24,723 bases of DNA from the NCBI GenBank assembly GCA_964470845.1, contig CAYYEL010000031.1, positions 1 through 24,723 of the forward strand. Direction: 5' to 3'. This document shows positions 21,985 through 24,723 of this stretch, piece after piece (positions within the stretch are counted from its first letter, which is position 1; each line of letters starts with the position of its first letter). The notes under the pieces are model-generated. The model made no database searches. It saw only the letters and a program-made list of their open reading frames with translations, and was not told the DNA's origin. The DNA is from HGM04593 sp964470845 (GTDB lineage Bacteria > Bacteroidota > Bacteroidia > Bacteroidales > Bacteroidaceae). The translations under genes and the position numbers were made by a program.

Positions 21985-23946
21985 TTATGCGTCAATCTTG
22001 GCATTTATGGCGTTTTTCTCGATAAATTCGCGGCGAGGACCAACGTCGTCGCCCATAAGCATCGAGAATATGCGGTCGGCCTCTTGGGCGTCGCGCACTG
22101 TTACCTGCTTTAGGGTGCGTGTCTCGGGATCCATTGTGGTTGTCCACAACTGCTCGGGGTTCATCTCTCCAAGACCTTTGTAGCGCTGTATCTTGATGTC
22201 TTTTTCGTTTCCGCCGGCATATTCCTGTACAAAGGCGTTTTTCTCTTCGTCGTTGTAACAGTAACGGCTCACTTTGCCCTTTGTGCAGAGGTACAGAGGG
22301 GGTTGTGCCATATAAAGGTGGCCTCCCTCGATTATCTCGGGCATATAGCGGAAGAAGAGTGTCATAATGAGTGTGCCGATGTGTGCTCCATCGACGTCGG
22401 CATCGGACATTATTATCACTTTGTGGTAACGCAGTTTTTCGATATTGGCTTTTTTGCTGTCTTCGGGGTCGAGGCCGAAACGTACGCCTAATGCTTGTAT
22501 TATGTTGTTGACCTCGTCGCTCTCGAAGGCTTTGTGCCACATTACTTTCTCTACGTTAAGAATCTTACCGCGCAGAGGCAGAATCGCTTGGAAGCGGTTC
22601 TTGCGACCTTGCTTGGCCGAACCACCGGCCGAGTCTCCCTCGACAAGGAAAAGCTCGCAGTTGGCAGGGTCTTTGTCCGAGCAGTCGGCCAATTTTCCGG
22701 GCATTCCGCAACCGCCCATTGGGCTCTTGCGCTGTACGCTCTCGCGTGCTTTGCGGGCTGCTATACGTGCTGTCGCTGCAAGAATTACTTTATCGACTAT
22801 CATCTTGGCCTCTTTGGGGTGCTCTTCGAGGTAGTACGATAGTGCCTCGCCCACAGCTTGGTCAACGGCGCCTGTTACTTCGTTGTTACCCAATTTGGTC
22901 TTTGTCTGTCCCTCGAATTGTGGCTCGGATACTTTTACCGATACGATGGCTGTGAGGCCCTCGCGGAAGTCTTCGCCCGATATTTCGACCTTGGCCTTTT
23001 CAAGGGCTTTTGTGTCGTCGGCATATTTTTTGAGGGTGCGGGTGAGGGCGCGGCGGAAGCCTGCAAGGTGGGTACCACCCTCTATTGTGTTGATGTTGTT
23101 GACGTAGGAGTGTACATTCTCGCTGTAACCGTCGTTGTATATGATGGCTGCCTCGATGGGAATGCCTTGCTTCTCGGTATTTAGGTATATTACGTCGGCA
23201 ATCAGGGGGGTGCGCGATTGGTCGATGTAGCGGACAAATTCTTTAAGTCCCTCGGTCGAGTAGAATGTGTCGCGCTTGTAAGCGCCGTCGGCGTCTGTCT
23301 CGCGCATATCACATAGGGTGATGGTTATTCCTGCATTAAGGAATGCGAGCTCGCGCAGACGTGTGGCCAGAATCTCGTATTTGTATTCGGTAACAACGAA
23401 AATGCTATCGTCGGGCTGGAATGTCTGACGTGTACCGCGGATTGAGGTCTCGCCTGTGCAGTGTACTTGGTCGAGGGGCTTGCCGCACGAGTAATTCTGC
23501 TCGTAGTGCTTGCCGTCGCGAAATACCTCGGTCTTCATATGCTTTGAAAGGGCGTTTACACACGATACGCCCACTCCGTGCAGTCCTCCCGAGACTTTGT
23601 ACGAGTCTTTGTTGAATTTACCTCCGGCGTGCAATACTGTCATTACTACTTCGAGAGCCGACTTGTTCTCTTTCTCGTGCATATCGACGGGGATTCCGCG
23701 GCCGTTGTCTTGAACGGTTATTGAGTTTCCGGGGTTTATTGTTACTTCGATGTGTGTACAGTATCCTGCCATAGCCTCGTCGATAGAGTTATCGACTACC
23801 TCGTAAACAAGGTGATGCAGACCCTTCTCACTGATGTCGCCAATGTACATCGCGGGGCGTTTGCGCACTGCCTCAAGGCCTTCGAGAACCTGAATGCTGT
23901 CGGCAGAATAATTTGCTGCCTGATTGTTCTTTATCTCTTCACTCAT
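21985..23946 (-). CDS. gyrB: DNA gyrase subunit B
   Basis: 653 residues, the short Bacteroidota GyrB length without the large insert seen in enterobacteria. GyrB supplies the ATPase that drives negative supercoiling together with GyrA. GHKL ATPase motifs are EVVDNSIDEA near 49, DNGRGIPV near 79, and GGLHGVG near 120. The transducer domain follows. The TOPRIM domain has EGDSAGG at 436-442 and DADVDG at 515-520, which coordinate magnesium. The C-terminal part contains QRYKGLGEMNPEQLW. Start MSEEIKNNQAANYSADSIQVLEGLEAVRKRP-type sequence is as in relatives. gyrA is not in the window. It has its own promoter (23988-24018) and terminator. Confidence 0.98.
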   Translation of the reverse strand: MSEEIKNNQAANYSADSIQVLEGLEAVRKRPAMYIGDISEKGLHHLVYEVVDNSIDEAMAGYCTHIEVTINPGNSITVQDNGRGIPVDMHEKENKSALEVVMTVLHAGGKFNKDSYKVSGGLHGVGVSCVNALSKHMKTEVFRDGKHYEQNYSCGKPLDQVHCTGETSIRGTRQTFQPDDSIFVVTEYKYEILATRLRELAFLNAGITITLCDMRETDADGAYKRDTFYSTEGLKEFVRYIDQSRTPLIADVIYLNTEKQGIPIEAAIIYNDGYSENVHSYVNNINTIEGGTHLAGFRRALTRTLKKYADDTKALEKAKVEISGEDFREGLTAIVSVKVSEPQFEGQTKTKLGNNEVTGAVDQAVGEALSYYLEEHPKEAKMIVDKVILAATARIAARKARESVQRKSPMGGCGMPGKLADCSDKDPANCELFLVEGDSAGGSAKQGRKNRFQAILPLRGKILNVEKVMWHKAFESDEVNNIIQALGVRFGLDPEDSKKANIEKLRYHKVIIMSDADVDGAHIGTLIMTLFFRYMPEIIEGGHLYMAQPPLYLCTKGKVSRYCYNDEEKNAFVQEYAGGNEKDIKIQRYKGLGEMNPEQLWTTTMDPETRTLKQVTVRDAQEADRIFSMLMGDDVGPRREFIEKNAINAKIDA

Positions 23947-23987
23947 AGGGTGTTATTGTCGCTTTTTATGTTATCTCATAAACTGAA

Positions 23988-24018
23988 CAAAATTACAAAA
24001 AAAAGGTGGATTGCGCAA
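23988..24018 (-). promoter_or_regulatory. gyrB promoter
   Basis: On the minus strand TTG (24018-24016), 20 bp, then TAATTTTG (23995-23988). The start would be near 23981, with a leader of about 35 nt. The region from here to the rpsT terminator (24019-24122) shows nothing further. Confidence 0.7.
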
Positions 24019-24122
24019 GGGCTTTTTACGAAAAAAAGAGTGTTTGTCGAGGCTTTTTGAACGCTTTTTTAACGGCTGTCTGCGGGTGGCTCTCGGATGT
24101 GGAGTAGTAGGTGCAAAACGCA

Positions 24123-24149
24123 AAGGCCGGATGCTGTTCATCCGGCCTT
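24123..24149 (-). terminator. rpsT terminator
   Basis: A perfect 11-bp stem (AAGGCCGGATG with CATCCGGCCTT) and a 5-nt loop lie 28 bp beyond the rpsT stop. On the minus strand it continues TGCGTTTTGC, a modest U tract. Confidence 0.8.
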
Positions 24150-24177
24150 GTGTTAGGTAAATATATGTTCTTGAAAC

Positions 24178-24432
24178 TTAGGCTAATTTTGCAATGCTTG
24201 CGCAAAGACCTGACTTGAGGTTGGCTGCCTTGTTCTTGTGGATGAGACCACGCTTTGCCATTCTGTCAAGCATTTTCTGTACCTCGGGGAACTTTGCAAG
24301 TGCCTCCTCTTTGTTTGTCATAGCACGCAGGCTGCGTACTGCTGAACGCATATTCTTACCGTAGTAACGGTTTTGCAGATTTCTCTTCTCTGTCTGACGG
24401 ATTCTTTTGAGTGATGATTTATGGTTTGCCAT
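24178..24432 (-). CDS. rpsT: 30S ribosomal protein bS20
   Basis: 84 residues, full length for bS20, which binds 16S rRNA early in 30S assembly. The sequence is highly basic and almost all helical, with the family start MANHKSSLKRIRQTEKRN, the middle MRSAVRSLRAM, and the conserved MLDRMAKRGLIHKNKAANLKS-type segment near the C-terminus. The ATG at 24432 is unambiguous. It lies 31 bp after the tRNA-Glu gene on the same strand with no promoter between them, so both probably come from one transcript that is cut to release the tRNA. A hairpin terminator follows. Confidence 0.97.
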   Translation of the reverse strand: MANHKSSLKRIRQTEKRNLQNRYYGKNMRSAVRSLRAMTNKEEALAKFPEVQKMLDRMAKRGLIHKNKAANLKSGLCASIAKLA

Positions 24433-24463
24433 CTCTTCTAATTGTTTTTATCGTTTTTATTAG

Positions 24464-24535
24464 TAGCCCATAGGGGAATCGAACCCCTCTTTCAAGAATG
24501 AAAATCTTGCGTCCTAGCCGATAGACGAATGGGCC
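24464..24535 (-). tRNA. tRNA-Glu (TTC)
   Basis: A 72-nt cloverleaf on the minus strand: acceptor GGCCCAT/ATGGGCT (first pair G-U), anticodon stem CAAGA/TCTTG with loop TTTTCAT and anticodon TTC, T stem GAGGG...CCCCT with TTCGATT-type loop, discriminator A. CCA is not encoded. It precedes rpsT by 31 bp. Confidence 0.95.
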
Positions 24536-24594
24536 GTTGCTTTATTTGCTCTGTTAAAGCAGTGGTAAATGCACTTCAAGTGCTTTAAGCGGTG

Positions 24595-24626
24595 CAAAGG
24601 TAAAACAAATATTTTGAATAGACAAA
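24595..24626 (-). promoter_or_regulatory. promoter of the tRNA-Glu / rpsT unit
   Basis: On the minus strand TTTG (24626-24623), 20 bp, then TACCTTTG (24602-24595). The start near 24588 leaves a leader of about 53 nt that can form a TTAAAGCA/TGCTTTAA hairpin (24554-24588) before the tRNA. Beyond it to the window end nothing but AT-rich sequence and a lone plus-strand TAAATTTG (24706-24713) is seen. Confidence 0.75.
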
Positions 24627-24723
24627 GTTTTTTGTTGTTTTTTTTGTTTTTGCATAATATAGTGCTTGTTGTGCAGAGTCAACCAGCAAGTGCAACATTA
24701 CGAAATAAATTTGTAAAAGCACT

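Overview
The window comes from a chromosome of the order Bacteroidales (phylum Bacteroidota), probably a gut or oral lineage; family and genus cannot be fixed from this stretch. The evidence is the gene order (DUF3127 / dnaN / exonuclease / coaBC / DUF4835 / recN / rlmB, and tRNA-Glu / rpsT beside gyrB), Bacteroidota-only families (DUF3127, DUF4835, FISUMP, DUF4369-TlpA), and promoters of the Bacteroidota sigma-A type (TTTG or TTG, 19-20 bp, TAnnTTTG or TAnnTTCG). No phage, CRISPR, integrase or intact insertion sequence is visible.

Left part (1-3.5 kb): an M20 amidohydrolase of the ArgE/DapE type on the minus strand, then prfB (RF2, without the usual programmed frameshift) with a CYTH phosphatase on the plus strand, meeting a convergent VanZ-like membrane protein. 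A 468-bp gap follows, holding an 18-bp palindrome and a 33-codon ORF that looks like the N-terminal stub of a ComEA-like protein. Next is a solitary, very large secreted M60 (enhancin/mucinase-type) metalloprotease with ricin-like modules (3.96-7.76 kb).

Middle (7.8-18.2 kb): after a strong terminator and a 122-bp inverted-repeat element comes the divergent pair DUF3127 (SSB-like tail) and dnaN. From dnaN a run of plus-strand genes serves DNA replication and repair (dnaN, DEDDh exonuclease, recN), coenzyme A synthesis (coaBC), rRNA methylation (rlmB) and the cell envelope (DUF4835, a pseudoprotease-TPR protein, a TlpA-like thioredoxin). The coaBC and DUF4835 reading frames are joined without a stop codon, with a signal peptide in the middle. 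The run ends at a perfect 22-bp hairpin shared with convergent tilS.

Right part (18.2-24.7 kb): tilS (minus), tRNA-Cys with promoter and terminator (plus), a secreted FISUMP protein with a degenerate nitroreductase-like protein (plus), a small lipoprotein that seems to start at AUA (minus), then gyrB, rpsT and tRNA-Glu (all minus). Between gyrB and the lipoprotein lies an approximately 180-nt region with its own promoter. It folds into two hairpins whose loops are complementary to each other, and it is the best candidate here for an undescribed RNA element.
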